Assembly (NCBI RefSeq): GCF_020525925.1
Contig: NZ_CP084876.1
Location: 5,279,480 to 5,343,479, forward strand
Source of the DNA: Klebsiella quasipneumoniae subsp. quasipneumoniae
GTDB taxonomy: Bacteria > Pseudomonadota > Gammaproteobacteria > Enterobacterales > Enterobacteriaceae
Direction: 5' to 3'
DNA length: 64,000 nt
This document shows, in pieces, positions 55,275-64,000 of the stretch. Each line of letters begins with the position of its first letter. Within the stretch, counting starts at the first letter, position 1. Under the pieces are notes generated by a model, which was given only the letters and a program-made list of their open reading frames with translations, was not told where the DNA came from and ran no database searches. A program made the position numbers and the translations under genes.

Positions 55275-55840
55275 TATGCTTTAACCCGCTGAATATAGTC
55301 GCCAAAGGCAGTCAGCTGGCCGCGCAGATGGTCGAGGGTGCTCTGATCGACCACTTCACCCGACTGCGGATCCACTTTGTTCTGGATCACGCCGCCCATA
55401 AATTCCGGTTTATTCATCACCATCGCATCGAGGAACACCAGAATCTGCCGCAGATGATACTGGCAGCGCGCGCCGCCGATGGCGCCCATAGAGCTGGTTT
55501 GAATCAGCACCGGCTTGCCGGACAGCGGCTGCTCGGGCAGGCGTGAAAGCCAGTCGATGGCGTTTTTCAGGCCGCCAGGCACGGAATAGTTATACTCGGG
55601 GGTGACAATCACCACGCCATCCGCCTCGCGGATCTGCTGCGCAATCTCCTGCACGCTCTGCGGGAATCCCTCTTCCTCCTGAATATCAGCATCGTACAGC
55701 GGAATATCGCCGATCGACGGCAGCGCGGAGATGTGCATACCCGCCGGCGCGATGCCGGGCAGGGTACGCGCGACCATTCCATTAAACGACCCTTTACGCA
55801 GGCTGCCGAGTAACGTAACCACTTTCAAGGTATCTGACAT
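55274..55840 (-). CDS. chrR: ChrR (YieF), NAD(P)H:quinone reductase (flavoprotein)
   Basis: This 188-residue NADPH-dependent FMN reductase-fold protein has the FMN phosphate loop LLGSLRKGSFNGMVAR near residue 10 and PEYNYSVPGGLKNAIDWLSR near 81. It reduces quinones, chromate and uranyl by two-electron steps and helps limit peroxide stress in E. coli. It lies 36 bp downstream of yieE. Confidence 0.93.
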   Translation of the reverse strand: MSDTLKVVTLLGSLRKGSFNGMVARTLPGIAPAGMHISALPSIGDIPLYDADIQEEEGFPQSVQEIAQQIREADGVVIVTPEYNYSVPGGLKNAIDWLSRLPEQPLSGKPVLIQTSSMGAIGGARCQYHLRQILVFLDAMVMNKPEFMGGVIQNKVDPQSGEVVDQSTLDHLRGQLTAFGDYIQRVKA

Positions 55841-55876
55841 GATTGCTCCTTTGGATCATGATGCCGGCAAGACCGG

Positions 55877-56605
55877 TCAATTGAGGGATAAGGTTTTTTC
55901 CGTGGGCAGACTGGTAAAGCGCATCAGGCGGGCTGAGGGTTCGCGTGCGCGGCGCTGAGCGTCCGCCAGGCTGTGCCAGTCGCCTCCCTTAGCATCATAC
56001 TCCCAGACCTTCAGCGGGCCGATATTCGGGGTAGCGGCAATCGACCACACCAGCAGCGATTCGGCGTCACAGACGGCTTCGATCGGCAGGCTGCCGGCGG
56101 TACGCAGGCGGCCGGAGCCAGGCAGCAGCTGCAGCTGCGTTGATGTCTCACCGGTCAGCTTCAGCACGCTGCGGCGCAGCGCCACCAGCTGGCTGCGCGC
56201 TTCGTCCGGGTCATGCTGAATGTTAATCCACAGATTCTCATTGTTACTGAAATTTTGCCGGTCGGCGTCGTGGCTGCGAACGGCGCGCTGCAGCTCCATG
56301 TCGAGGCCGCAATCCCCCTCGGTGGTCAGCGCCACGCCAACGATATTGCCAGTATAAGAGATAGAGAAGCGGGGAAGGTGACGATCGCTAAAAACCGGTC
56401 TGCCATTGGCTTCGTTAACGATTTCAGGCAGCTCGCTGATGCCGTAAAGCATAAACAGCAGTTCGGCGAGCAGCGACCGCGAAGCGCGAAAGCGGGCTTG
56501 CCGGTATTCAGGGAGCCGACGTGCGGATTGATGACAGGCCGCTGACAAACGTGTCGATAGCGGCTCCCCGGTACTGAGTATCCCTCGTGCAAAATGCGTT
56601 GCCAT
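55877..56605 (-). CDS. yieE: YieE, 4'-phosphopantetheinyl transferase-like protein
   Basis: This 242-residue protein is of the PPTase superfamily as in E. coli. The first Mg-binding segment is recognisable as GDCGLDMELQ near residue 118. The second motif (usual W-x-x-K-E-x-x-x-K) is degenerate as LVALRRSVLKLTG near 158, lacking the catalytic Glu. From memory the E. coli protein is also degenerate here (LRQSILK). A carrier-protein substrate is unknown. It is the first gene of a probable yieE-chrR unit. Confidence 0.85.
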   Translation of the reverse strand: MATHFARGILSTGEPLSTRLSAACHQSARRLPEYRQARFRASRSLLAELLFMLYGISELPEIVNEANGRPVFSDRHLPRFSISYTGNIVGVALTTEGDCGLDMELQRAVRSHDADRQNFSNNENLWINIQHDPDEARSQLVALRRSVLKLTGETSTQLQLLPGSGRLRTAGSLPIEAVCDAESLLVWSIAATPNIGPLKVWEYDAKGGDWHSLADAQRRAREPSARLMRFTSLPTEKTLSLN

Positions 56606-56761
56606 ACGTCGCTCCGTGAGTAATGGTCTGAATAAAACGGCGGGCGCTATTATCGCCTGGTATTAACAGGTTTTAATGCCGAAATCCCCCCTTGAAAAGG
56701 GAATTTGTTTGAATTTTACAAATTCTTGCGCAAATAAGGTGCTATGGGCACGAAACAAGGC

Positions 56762-57721
56762 TTACAGCGTACCGGAATAGAGCGCTTTCAGCGTATCTCT
56801 AAGCCAGACAAGCTTCGGGTTGTAGCTGTTGCGTTTATGCCATAGCAAGGTGAAGGGGACGCGAAGCTTTTCCAGATGCTGCGGCTCCAGCGGCAGCGGT
56901 CGGGAGACCAGGGGGAGCTGGTGCTGCTGATTATAGTGCTGGCAGTAGCGCGGCGCGGTGGCCAGCATGGTGTGCTGCGGCTGGGCCGCCATAAAGAGGG
57001 ATTGCTCAAACCCCGGCACGGTCAGCGCCACGTTACGTTTATGCCCCAGCTCCTGCAGCACGTCGTCCAGCGCCCAGGTATCGCGTTGTTCCCAGCAGAT
57101 GGTGATATGCGGATAGCGTAAGAATGCCGCCAGATCCCACTCCTCCCTGAGCGCCGGATGATCGGCGCGCAGCCAGACCTGCGGCAGGTCGGTGAACAGC
57201 ACATCAAAATCGATATACCACGGCAGCAGGCTTAGCAGCTCACGCGACTGCGGATGGCTTTCGCGCCCGCAGAAGCCGATATCCACCTCGCCGCGAATGA
57301 TGGCGTCCAGGGAGTCGTAGTCCCAGTTGCGCAAACGAATCAATGCCTGCGGATAGCGCTGATAGATGCGCTGGGAGAGGGTGTTAAACAGGATCATCAG
57401 CAGCGGCGTTTCCGCCGCCAGCTCGAACTTGAGGCCGCTCGGCATGGTGTGGTGCGGTTTATCGAGGATCTGGTTGCCCATCTGCATCCAGTCCGCCAGA
57501 TCCTGCTCCATGCTGCTGACCAGCGGCGTGGGCGCCAGGCCCAGCGGCGTTTTGACAAACAGCGGATCGTCAAACCAGGCGCGCAGTTTGGCCAGCGATT
57601 TGCTCACCGCCGAGGGCGAAACGTTCATCCGCTTCGCCGTACGGGTAACGCTGAGCTCCTGGGTCAGGAGCTGCAGGCAGAGGAGTAAATTAAGATCGAG
57701 ACTCGAAAGCGGCTTCTTCAT
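56762..57721 (-). CDS. yidZ: YidZ, LysR-family regulator
   Basis: This 319-residue protein has an N-terminal LysR helix-turn-helix ([40 protein letters not shown]) and a C-terminal effector domain. E. coli YidZ is linked to anaerobic nitric oxide protection. The start is ATG 57721 ([13 protein letters not shown]), giving the E. coli length; a frame opening at 57766 adds unrelated residues. The start lies 32 bp inside the mdtL 3' end, so the two genes are probably coupled. Confidence 0.93.
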   Translation of the reverse strand: MKKPLSSLDLNLLLCLQLLTQELSVTRTAKRMNVSPSAVSKSLAKLRAWFDDPLFVKTPLGLAPTPLVSSMEQDLADWMQMGNQILDKPHHTMPSGLKFELAAETPLLMILFNTLSQRIYQRYPQALIRLRNWDYDSLDAIIRGEVDIGFCGRESHPQSRELLSLLPWYIDFDVLFTDLPQVWLRADHPALREEWDLAAFLRYPHITICWEQRDTWALDDVLQELGHKRNVALTVPGFEQSLFMAAQPQHTMLATAPRYCQHYNQQHQLPLVSRPLPLEPQHLEKLRVPFTLLWHKRNSYNPKLVWLRDTLKALYSGTL

Positions 57722-58874
57722 CGTGTTGCGCAACCCGCGGCGGGGTGGCGACCAGTAGCAGAACAAGACTCACTATGCTACAGGCAATGAGTATCCCGAT
57801 CAGCATATTCATTGCGCTGAGCCCGATGATAGCGGCGAGCCAAATCCACAGCGACGAACCGCACACCTGCGCGATGCCGAGGACCGAGCTGGCGACACCG
57901 GCGCGCAGCGTGAATGGCCCCAGGGCCTGGCTCATCGCGACGCCGAAGCCGACGGAGAAGCCGGCGCAAATCATGCCCAGCCCGACCAGGGTGACGGCCT
58001 GGTGGGTGGCGAGGCTCAGCGCCACGCCAGCCGCCAGGAACAGCAGCTGTGAGGTTATCATCAGGGTGCGCGGTTTAAACAGCGACAGGGCGAACGGCGT
58101 CGAGAAGGAGACCGCCATGCTGACCATCGCCATCAGCGCCATCGTCATGGAATAGGTGCCGCGATCGAACCCCATCTCCTCCATCATCAGTACCGGCGAG
58201 ACGTTCACGTAGGTGAGGATCGCCGTTACGCTGAGGGTGGTGATGAGAATGCGGCTGAGGAAAAAGCGATTCAACAGCGATTCGTCCGCGCCATGCTGCG
58301 GCATAGCCGTCTGCGGAGGCGCCGTCGGACGCGTCTCGCGCAGGATAAATACCGCCAGTAAACCCACCGTTACCCCCATGCCGATCATGGTGTAGAACAG
58401 ACTCTGCCACGGGTATTTCAGCATGATCAGGTGGCCGAGCACCGGCGCCAGAACGGGGATGATGCAGGTAATGCCGTTGAGCAACGACAGCACTTTGGCC
58501 CGCCGACGGTCGTCCAGCGTATCGCGCAGAATAGCGAAAGCCACCACGTAGCAGCAGCCGGCGCCAATCCCCTGGATAAAGCGTCCGGTAAGGAAGTGGC
58601 TGCTGGTGTGCGCCTGCGCGCAGAGCAGGGAGGCGATAACAAAGATCGCCGCGCCCACAATGGCGACAGGCTTGCGCCCCGAGCGGTCGGCGATACGGCC
58701 AGCAAACAGCATCGCGGAGGCCATTCCGGCCAGATAGACCGAGAAGGCGATATGTAATTGCGCCTCGCTGGCTCCCAGATCCTGAGCAATACGCGGCAGG
58801 CCGACGAGATACATATCGATGCCGGAGGGATAGAGCAGAACCAGGGCAAAGCTGCAGAGAAGAAAGCGTGTCAT
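57690..58874 (-). CDS. mdtL: MdtL (YidY), multidrug efflux MFS transporter
   Basis: This 394-residue protein has 12 hydrophobic segments and is of the DHA1 family. Motif A is [13 protein letters not shown] near residue 56 and the antiporter motif [17 protein letters not shown] near 104. In E. coli it confers modest chloramphenicol resistance when overexpressed. The start is ATG 58874 ([14 protein letters not shown]), preferred over an upstream frame opening at 58946. It overlaps yidZ by 32 bp. Confidence 0.93.
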   Translation of the reverse strand: MTRFLLCSFALVLLYPSGIDMYLVGLPRIAQDLGASEAQLHIAFSVYLAGMASAMLFAGRIADRSGRKPVAIVGAAIFVIASLLCAQAHTSSHFLTGRFIQGIGAGCCYVVAFAILRDTLDDRRRAKVLSLLNGITCIIPVLAPVLGHLIMLKYPWQSLFYTMIGMGVTVGLLAVFILRETRPTAPPQTAMPQHGADESLLNRFFLSRILITTLSVTAILTYVNVSPVLMMEEMGFDRGTYSMTMALMAMVSMAVSFSTPFALSLFKPRTLMITSQLLFLAAGVALSLATHQAVTLVGLGMICAGFSVGFGVAMSQALGPFTLRAGVASSVLGIAQVCGSSLWIWLAAIIGLSAMNMLIGILIACSIVSLVLLLVATPPRVAQHDEEAAFESRS

Positions 58875-58973
58875 GAGATCCTCGCGATGTGAATGGCGTT
58901 CAGCATAGTGAGATACGCTCCGCAAGACGAGTTGCCATTTGGACAACGCTATTTTCCTGGCAGGAAACGCGAA

Positions 58974-59393
58974 CTAGCGGCCCCGGCGTCGCCAGACGCG
59001 GGCCATCCCTTCGCTTTCCGGCCGAACGCTTTCGAAGCCAAACTTCGCGTACAGCTCCGGAACATCCGCCACCAGCGTAACGTAGGCGCCGTCAAAGGCG
59101 TTCGCATCCAGCCAGGCGACCAGTTTCTCCATCACCAGCCGGCCAAGGCCCTTCCCCTGGTGAGCCGGATCGACGGCGACGTCGACAATGTCGAAATTAA
59201 TCGCGCCGTCGCCGACGATGCGCCCCATGGCGATCGGCGTCTCCTGCCAGAGGATATGTACGCCATAACAGCTTTGCGGCAGCCCGGCTCTGGCGCCTTC
59301 TATGGGGCGCGGCGACATGCCCGCTACCACCCGCAGGTGGCAAAACGCTTCGGCGGAGGGCACCTTCTCGATCACGGTATATTCAACGATCAT
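58974..59393 (-). CDS. GNAT-family N-acetyltransferase, substrate unknown
   Basis: This 139-residue protein carries the acetyl-CoA pyrophosphate loop in VDVAVDPAHQGKGLGRLVMEKL near residue 71-92 (the Q-x-x-G-x-G/A pattern). YAKFGFESVRPESEGM near the end is the usual C-terminal block. The acceptor cannot be told from sequence. It stands between mdtL and mnmE, where E. coli K-12 has tnaCAB. It is monocistronic by appearance, with 99 bp to mdtL and the mnmE terminator upstream. Confidence 0.85.
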   Translation of the reverse strand: MIVEYTVIEKVPSAEAFCHLRVVAGMSPRPIEGARAGLPQSCYGVHILWQETPIAMGRIVGDGAINFDIVDVAVDPAHQGKGLGRLVMEKLVAWLDANAFDGAYVTLVADVPELYAKFGFESVRPESEGMARVWRRRGR

Positions 59394-59452
59394 GCTTTAG
59401 TCTCGTGGTTAGGGGGAGATAAAAGTAGAGAACGTTGCGCCGCAAAGGGCAA

Positions 59453-59488
59453 GAAAAAACCCGCATTAACGCGGCGCTAATGCGGGTG
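59453..59488 (-). terminator. mnmE terminator
   Basis: On the minus strand ACCCGCATTA pairs with TAATGCGGGT around a 9-base loop and is followed by a run of T, just after the mnmE stop codon. Confidence 0.88.
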
Positions 59489-59511
59489 AGTGAACGTTTA
59501 CGGACTAAACG

Positions 59512-60876
59512 TTATTTGCCGATACAGAAGCTGGAGAAGATGCGGCCCAGCAGGTCGTCGGAGGTGAACTCCCCGGTGATCTCGCTCAGCGCCTGCTGCG
59601 CGAGACGCAGCTCTTCCGCCAGCAGCTCGCCGGCCCAGGCGCCCAGCAGCTGGGCTTTGCCCTGCTGCAGATGGTTCGCCGCCTCTTCCAGCGCCTGCAG
59701 ATGGCGACGGCGGGCGAGGAAGCCGCCTTCCATATTGGTATCGAAGCCCATGCTCTGCTTGAGGTGATTACGCAGCACCTCGACGCCTTCGCCGGTGCGT
59801 GCCGACAGGCGGATCAGTGAGTGGCCATTTACTTCGCTGATACCCAGCGCTTCGCCGGTAACATCGGCTTTATTGCGCACCACGGTAATCGGCAGTTTAG
59901 CGGGCAGGCGCTCGATAAAATCTGGCCAGATCTCCGCCGGGTCAACGGCGCTGGTGGTGGTGCCATCGACCATAAACAGCACCCGGTCAGCCTGCGCAAT
60001 CTCCTGCCAGGCGCGCTCGATGCCGATACGCTCCACTTCGTCATTGGCGTCGCGCAGGCCCGCGGTATCAATGATATGCAGGGGCATGCCGTCGATATGG
60101 ATATGCTCGCGCAGCACATCGCGGGTGGTGCCCGCAATGTCGGTGACGATCGCCGCTTCGCGGCCCGCCAGGGCGTTCAGTAGGCTTGATTTACCGGCAT
60201 TTGGCCGCCCGGCGATCACCACTTTCATCCCTTCGCGCAGCAGACTGCCCTGACGGGCTTCGGCGCGGACGGCGTCGAGGTCGACCATCACCTCGTTCAG
60301 CTGGGCTTCAATTTTGCCGTCGGAGAGGAAATCAATTTCTTCATCCGGAAAATCAATCGCCGCTTCCACGTAGATGCGCAGGTGAGTGAGCGCTTCCACA
60401 AGGTGGTTCACCCGCGCGGAGAACGCCCCCTGCAGCGAGTTCAGCGCCGAGCGCGCCGCCTGTTCTGAGCTGGCGTCGATAAGATCGGCGATGGCCTCTG
60501 CCTGCGCCAGGTCGAGCTTGTCGTTAAGGAACGCGCGCTCGGAGAATTCGCCCGGTCTGGCGATGCGCAGGCCCGGCAGGGTCAGAATACGTTTGAGCAG
60601 CAGGTCGAGAATGACCGGGCCGCCGTGGCCCTGTAGCTCAAGCACATCTTCCCCGGTAAAGGAGTTCGGCCCGGGGAACCACAGCGCAATCCCCTGATCC
60701 AGCGGCGTACCGTCAACGTCGTTGAACGGCAGGTAGTCGGCATAGCGCGGCTTCGGCAGCTTGCCGAGTACCGCCTGCGCGACGTCGCGCGCTTTGAGGC
60801 CGGAGATACGCAGGATGCCCACACCCCCGCGTCCCGGTGGGGTTGCCTGGGCGACGATAGTGTCGTTATGGCTCAT
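59512..60876 (-). CDS. mnmE: MnmE (TrmE), tRNA modification GTPase
   Basis: This 454-residue K+-dependent GTPase works with MnmG on wobble uridine. The N-terminal tetrahydrofolate-binding domain starts [22 protein letters not shown]. The G domain, inserted in a helical domain, has G1 [14 protein letters not shown] near 223, G2/K-loop TDIAGTTRD near 245, G3 DTAGLR near 270, and G4 NKAD near 335. The protein ends in the invariant CIGK. Its partner mnmG lies beside oriC. Confidence 0.98.
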   Translation of the reverse strand: MSHNDTIVAQATPPGRGGVGILRISGLKARDVAQAVLGKLPKPRYADYLPFNDVDGTPLDQGIALWFPGPNSFTGEDVLELQGHGGPVILDLLLKRILTLPGLRIARPGEFSERAFLNDKLDLAQAEAIADLIDASSEQAARSALNSLQGAFSARVNHLVEALTHLRIYVEAAIDFPDEEIDFLSDGKIEAQLNEVMVDLDAVRAEARQGSLLREGMKVVIAGRPNAGKSSLLNALAGREAAIVTDIAGTTRDVLREHIHIDGMPLHIIDTAGLRDANDEVERIGIERAWQEIAQADRVLFMVDGTTTSAVDPAEIWPDFIERLPAKLPITVVRNKADVTGEALGISEVNGHSLIRLSARTGEGVEVLRNHLKQSMGFDTNMEGGFLARRRHLQALEEAANHLQQGKAQLLGAWAGELLAEELRLAQQALSEITGEFTSDDLLGRIFSSFCIGK

Positions 60877-60895
60877 GGTGACTCTCTATGTAGAT

Positions 60896-60924
60896 GTAAA
60901 AAAGGCGGTCCATTGACCGCCTTC
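60896..60924 (-). terminator. Terminator between yidC and mnmE
   Basis: On the minus strand AAGGCGGTCAATGGACCGCCTTTTTTT is a 9-bp hairpin with seven T. It would limit read-through from rpmH-rnpA-yidD-yidC into mnmE, so mnmE may need its own promoter. Confidence 0.85.
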
Positions 60925-60998
60925 TCTGGCATTAACGTTACCGTAACTACTCTAAATTATCCAGGTCGCAGATGCGTTGGCTTGAAGAATGAAGAGTA

Positions 60999-62645
60999 TC
61001 AGGATTTCTTCTTCTCGCGGCTATGCAGGCCACGCTTCTCCAGACCACGGTAAATCAGCTGCTGCTGGATAATGGTCACCAGGTTGCTGACGATGTAGTA
61101 CACCACCAGGCCAGACGGGAACCACAGGAAGAACACCGTGAAGATGACCGGCATAAAGGTCATGATCTTCTGCTGCATCGGGTCGGTCACGGTGGTCGGC
61201 GACATCTTCTGGATGAAGAACATCGTCGCGCCCATGATGATCGGCAGGATGTAGTACGGGTCTTGCGCAGACAGATCGTGGATCCACAGGATAAACGGCG
61301 CATGACGCAGTTCTACCGAGGCGCTCAGCATGTAGTACAGCGCAAGGAAGATCGGCATCTGGATAATCAGCGGGAAGCAGCCGCCCAGCGGGTTCACTTT
61401 TTCCGCTTTATACAGCGCCATCATCTCCTGGCTTTGACGTTGTTTATCGTCGCCCAGACGCTCGCGCATGGCCTGAATTTTCGGCTGCAGCATACGCATC
61501 TTCGCCATGGAGGTGTACTGCGCTTTGGTCAGCGGGTACATGATGCCACGAACGATAAAGGTGATGACGATAATCGAGAAGCCCCAGTTGCCGAGGAAGC
61601 CGTGGATGAATTTCAGCAGCTTGAACAGCGGTTGGGAGATGAACCACAGCCAGCCGTAGTCGACGGTCAGATCCAGGTGCGGCGCGACGGCAGCCATTTT
61701 GTCCTGAATCGCCGGGCCGACCCACAGCGTGCTCTGCAGTTTGTCGGTTTGACCAGGCTGCACCAGTACCGGCTGAGATTTATAGCCGATAGCGACAATG
61801 CCGTTGCCGAGGTTGGCGGTGTAGAAGTTATTCGTCCCGTTATTCTGCGGCACCCACGCGGTGGTGAAGTACTGCTGCAGCATGGCAACCCAACCGTTTT
61901 TGGTGCTGACGTTCAGGTTTTCATTGTCCAGGATGGTATCGAATTTGTATTTTTCGTATTTCGAATCCGCGGTGGAGAACGCCGCGCCACGGAAAGTATG
62001 CATCGTGGACAGGCCGCCGGTCTGCGTATCGCGACTGGACGGCAGCGCGGCGGTCTGCTTCAGCTGACCGAAGGTCGAGACTTCCAGCGGTTTCTCGCTG
62101 GCGTTCTGCACGCTATAACCCACGTTCACCGCATAATCACCGCGTTTCAGGGTGAAGGTCTTGGTGAAGACGTTGCCGGCTTTGTCGGTATAGGTCAGCG
62201 GAATAACGATTTCGTTCTGGCCATCAGCCAGTACATACGCATCTTTATCAGCGTTATACAGCGGACGCGGGCCGTTAGCCGGGTTATCCGGGCCGTCACG
62301 ACCGGTTAAGCCGCTCTGCGCCTGGTAGATAAACTGTGGCGTAGTTTCCAGTAACTGGAACGGTTCAGTCGATTTCAGCGCTTTCGGGTAAGCCGGAAGC
62401 AGCGCTTGCTCAACATCACCACCGCGGGTGTTGATGGTCAGATCAAGCACATCAGTTTTAACCGTAATCAGTTTCCCCTGGCCACTGGCCGGTACGCCCT
62501 GGTCGGCGGCGCTACCCGCTGCTGTGGTCGTAGTCTGCGTGGTCTGCTGCTGGGGTTGCGGATTTTTGTCCTGCTCCCAGGCTTGCCAGATCATGAAAGA
62601 CACGAACAACAAAGCGATGATAAGAAGATTGCGTTGCGAATCCAT
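60999..62645 (-). CDS. yidC: YidC, membrane protein insertase
   Basis: This 548-residue Oxa1-family insertase has an N-terminal membrane anchor ([20 protein letters not shown]) and a large periplasmic beta-sandwich domain (about 60-340). The conserved core of five membrane helices starts near 350 ([18 protein letters not shown] carries the hydrophilic-groove Arg). A cytoplasmic loop follows with [20 protein letters not shown], and [22 protein letters not shown]. It inserts F0 subunit c among others. It lies 2 bp downstream of yidD. Confidence 0.98.
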   Translation of the reverse strand: MDSQRNLLIIALLFVSFMIWQAWEQDKNPQPQQQTTQTTTTAAGSAADQGVPASGQGKLITVKTDVLDLTINTRGGDVEQALLPAYPKALKSTEPFQLLETTPQFIYQAQSGLTGRDGPDNPANGPRPLYNADKDAYVLADGQNEIVIPLTYTDKAGNVFTKTFTLKRGDYAVNVGYSVQNASEKPLEVSTFGQLKQTAALPSSRDTQTGGLSTMHTFRGAAFSTADSKYEKYKFDTILDNENLNVSTKNGWVAMLQQYFTTAWVPQNNGTNNFYTANLGNGIVAIGYKSQPVLVQPGQTDKLQSTLWVGPAIQDKMAAVAPHLDLTVDYGWLWFISQPLFKLLKFIHGFLGNWGFSIIVITFIVRGIMYPLTKAQYTSMAKMRMLQPKIQAMRERLGDDKQRQSQEMMALYKAEKVNPLGGCFPLIIQMPIFLALYYMLSASVELRHAPFILWIHDLSAQDPYYILPIIMGATMFFIQKMSPTTVTDPMQQKIMTFMPVIFTVFFLWFPSGLVVYYIVSNLVTIIQQQLIYRGLEKRGLHSREKKKS

Positions 62646-62647
62646 CG

Positions 62648-62905
62648 TTAGTGTTCTCTGGTATCAAATGGTCCAGGCGGGACGGGATCGTCACCACCAG
62701 GGTGTAAAGGGTGGCATTTTAATACGCGTTTCATCGTCAACCAACTGCCTTTTATCACTCCAAACCTGCGTAAGGCCTCAATTCCGTATTGAGAACAGGT
62801 TGGGGTGAAACGGCAATGCGGCCCGAGTAGCGGACTAATCAGGCGCTGATAAACTCGAATCAGGCCGATCAGGACCCGCGAGCCAGGCGACAATGGCGGC
62901 GCCAT
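62648..62905 (-). CDS. yidD: YidD, membrane protein insertion efficiency factor
   Basis: This 85-residue protein has the conserved [27 protein letters not shown] block with its Cys residues and the C-terminal [14 protein letters not shown]. It associates with the inner membrane through an amphipathic helix and aids YidC. Its start lies 37 bp inside the rnpA 3' end. Confidence 0.97.
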   Translation of the reverse strand: MAPPLSPGSRVLIGLIRVYQRLISPLLGPHCRFTPTCSQYGIEALRRFGVIKGSWLTMKRVLKCHPLHPGGDDPVPPGPFDTREH

Positions 62906-63228
62906 AATTTTTCCAACGCTTCCGAGAGAGCACGGTTATCGAGGTCGGCAACCCCTCTTTTCGCCACCACCACGAAATCCATTGGCGGGAGTTCATGTTG
63001 ACGCAAACGAAAACTTTCACGCGTCAGACGTTTAATCCGATTGCGTTCATGTGCGCGTTTCACGTTTTTCTTGGCGACGGTGAGACCGATGCGGGGATGC
63101 CCCAGCGAATTCAGGCGGCCGAGGATGGTGATTTGCGGCGTGCCAGCCCGTTGTGGCTGCTGGAAGACGAAAGTGAAATGACTGGGAGTTAACAAGCGTA
63201 ACTCCCTGGGAAATGCGAGCTTAACCAC
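62869..63228 (-). CDS. rnpA: Ribonuclease P protein component (C5 protein)
   Basis: This 119-residue basic protein assists the RnpB RNA in tRNA 5' maturation. The RNR signature region [22 protein letters not shown] is near residue 53-75. It begins with GTG at 63228 ([13 protein letters not shown]), the E. coli start. It lies 15 bp after rpmH and overlaps yidD by 37 bp. Confidence 0.97.
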   Translation of the reverse strand: MVKLAFPRELRLLTPSHFTFVFQQPQRAGTPQITILGRLNSLGHPRIGLTVAKKNVKRAHERNRIKRLTRESFRLRQHELPPMDFVVVAKRGVADLDNRALSEALEKLWRRHCRLARGS

Positions 63229-63243
63229 GCAGGGTTAGCTTTA

Positions 63244-64000
<757 letters not shown>

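Noticed and set aside
61023..62309. 428-codon open frame on the plus strand
   Set aside because: It is antisense to yidC, with His/Gln/Arg-rich composition and no ribosome binding site or known domain.

Overview
The window is a 64-kb stretch of enterobacterial chromosome centred on the replication origin. Protein sequences, gene order and the REP-type intergenic repeats fit Klebsiella/Raoultella. The tnaCAB operon is missing from its usual place beside mnmE, which fits an indole-negative Klebsiella, but species cannot be fixed from the window alone. Nearly every gene has a recognisable E. coli K-12 counterpart. No prophage, insertion sequence, CRISPR array, toxin-antitoxin pair or defence island was seen.

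Layout. Positions 1-9.0 kb hold yihI (cut by the window edge), the sRNA CsrC, engB, the sRNA Spot 42 with its 15-residue peptide SpfP, polA, yihG, dsbA, srkA, yihD, mobA and mobB. Positions 9.2-14.6 kb hold one complete rRNA operon on the minus strand (16S, tRNA-Glu, 23S, 5S) with its P1/P2 promoters and tandem terminators. Positions 14.7-28.9 kb hold yieP, hsrA, the ribose operon rbsDACBK with rbsR, kup, ravA-viaA and asnA. Positions 29.0-33.0 kb hold asnC, mioC, oriC, mnmG and rsmG. Positions 33.6-40.5 kb hold the nine-gene ATP synthase operon. Positions 41.2-49.6 kb hold glmU-glmS and the phosphate-uptake operon pstSCAB-phoU. Positions 49.6-52.9 kb hold a reduced bgl locus (leader, bglH, yieL). 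Positions 53.0-59.4 kb hold yieH, adeP, chrR, yieE, yidZ, mdtL and an acetyltransferase. Positions 59.5-64 kb hold mnmE, yidC, yidD, rnpA, rpmH and the dnaA promoter region, with dnaA itself starting just past the right edge.

How the parts fit together. The origin (mioC-oriC-mnmG) and the dnaA control region lie at two ends of a block devoted to replication, tRNA wobble modification (mnmG, mnmE), ribosome supply (rRNA operon, rsmG, rpmH, rnpA), membrane-protein insertion (yidC, yidD) and energy supply (atp). Carbon-source genes (rbs, bgl) carry visible CRP or repressor sites. Phosphate genes carry Pho boxes, and srkA-dsbA carries a CpxR-type site.

Most interesting points. (1) The rRNA operon has the yieP-side flank of E. 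coli rrnC and the mobB-side flank of rrnA, so about 90 kb that separate them in E. coli are not between them here. (2) The bgl locus has lost bglG, bglF and bglB but keeps two tandem BglG-type antiterminator/terminator modules in front of bglH, which implies control in trans. (3) The atpC-glmU spacer holds a perfect CRP palindrome, a 16-codon ORF with a good ribosome binding site, and an intrinsic terminator, which together look like an unannotated small transcription unit. (4) A long near-perfect palindrome follows phoU. No clearly new multi-gene system was found.
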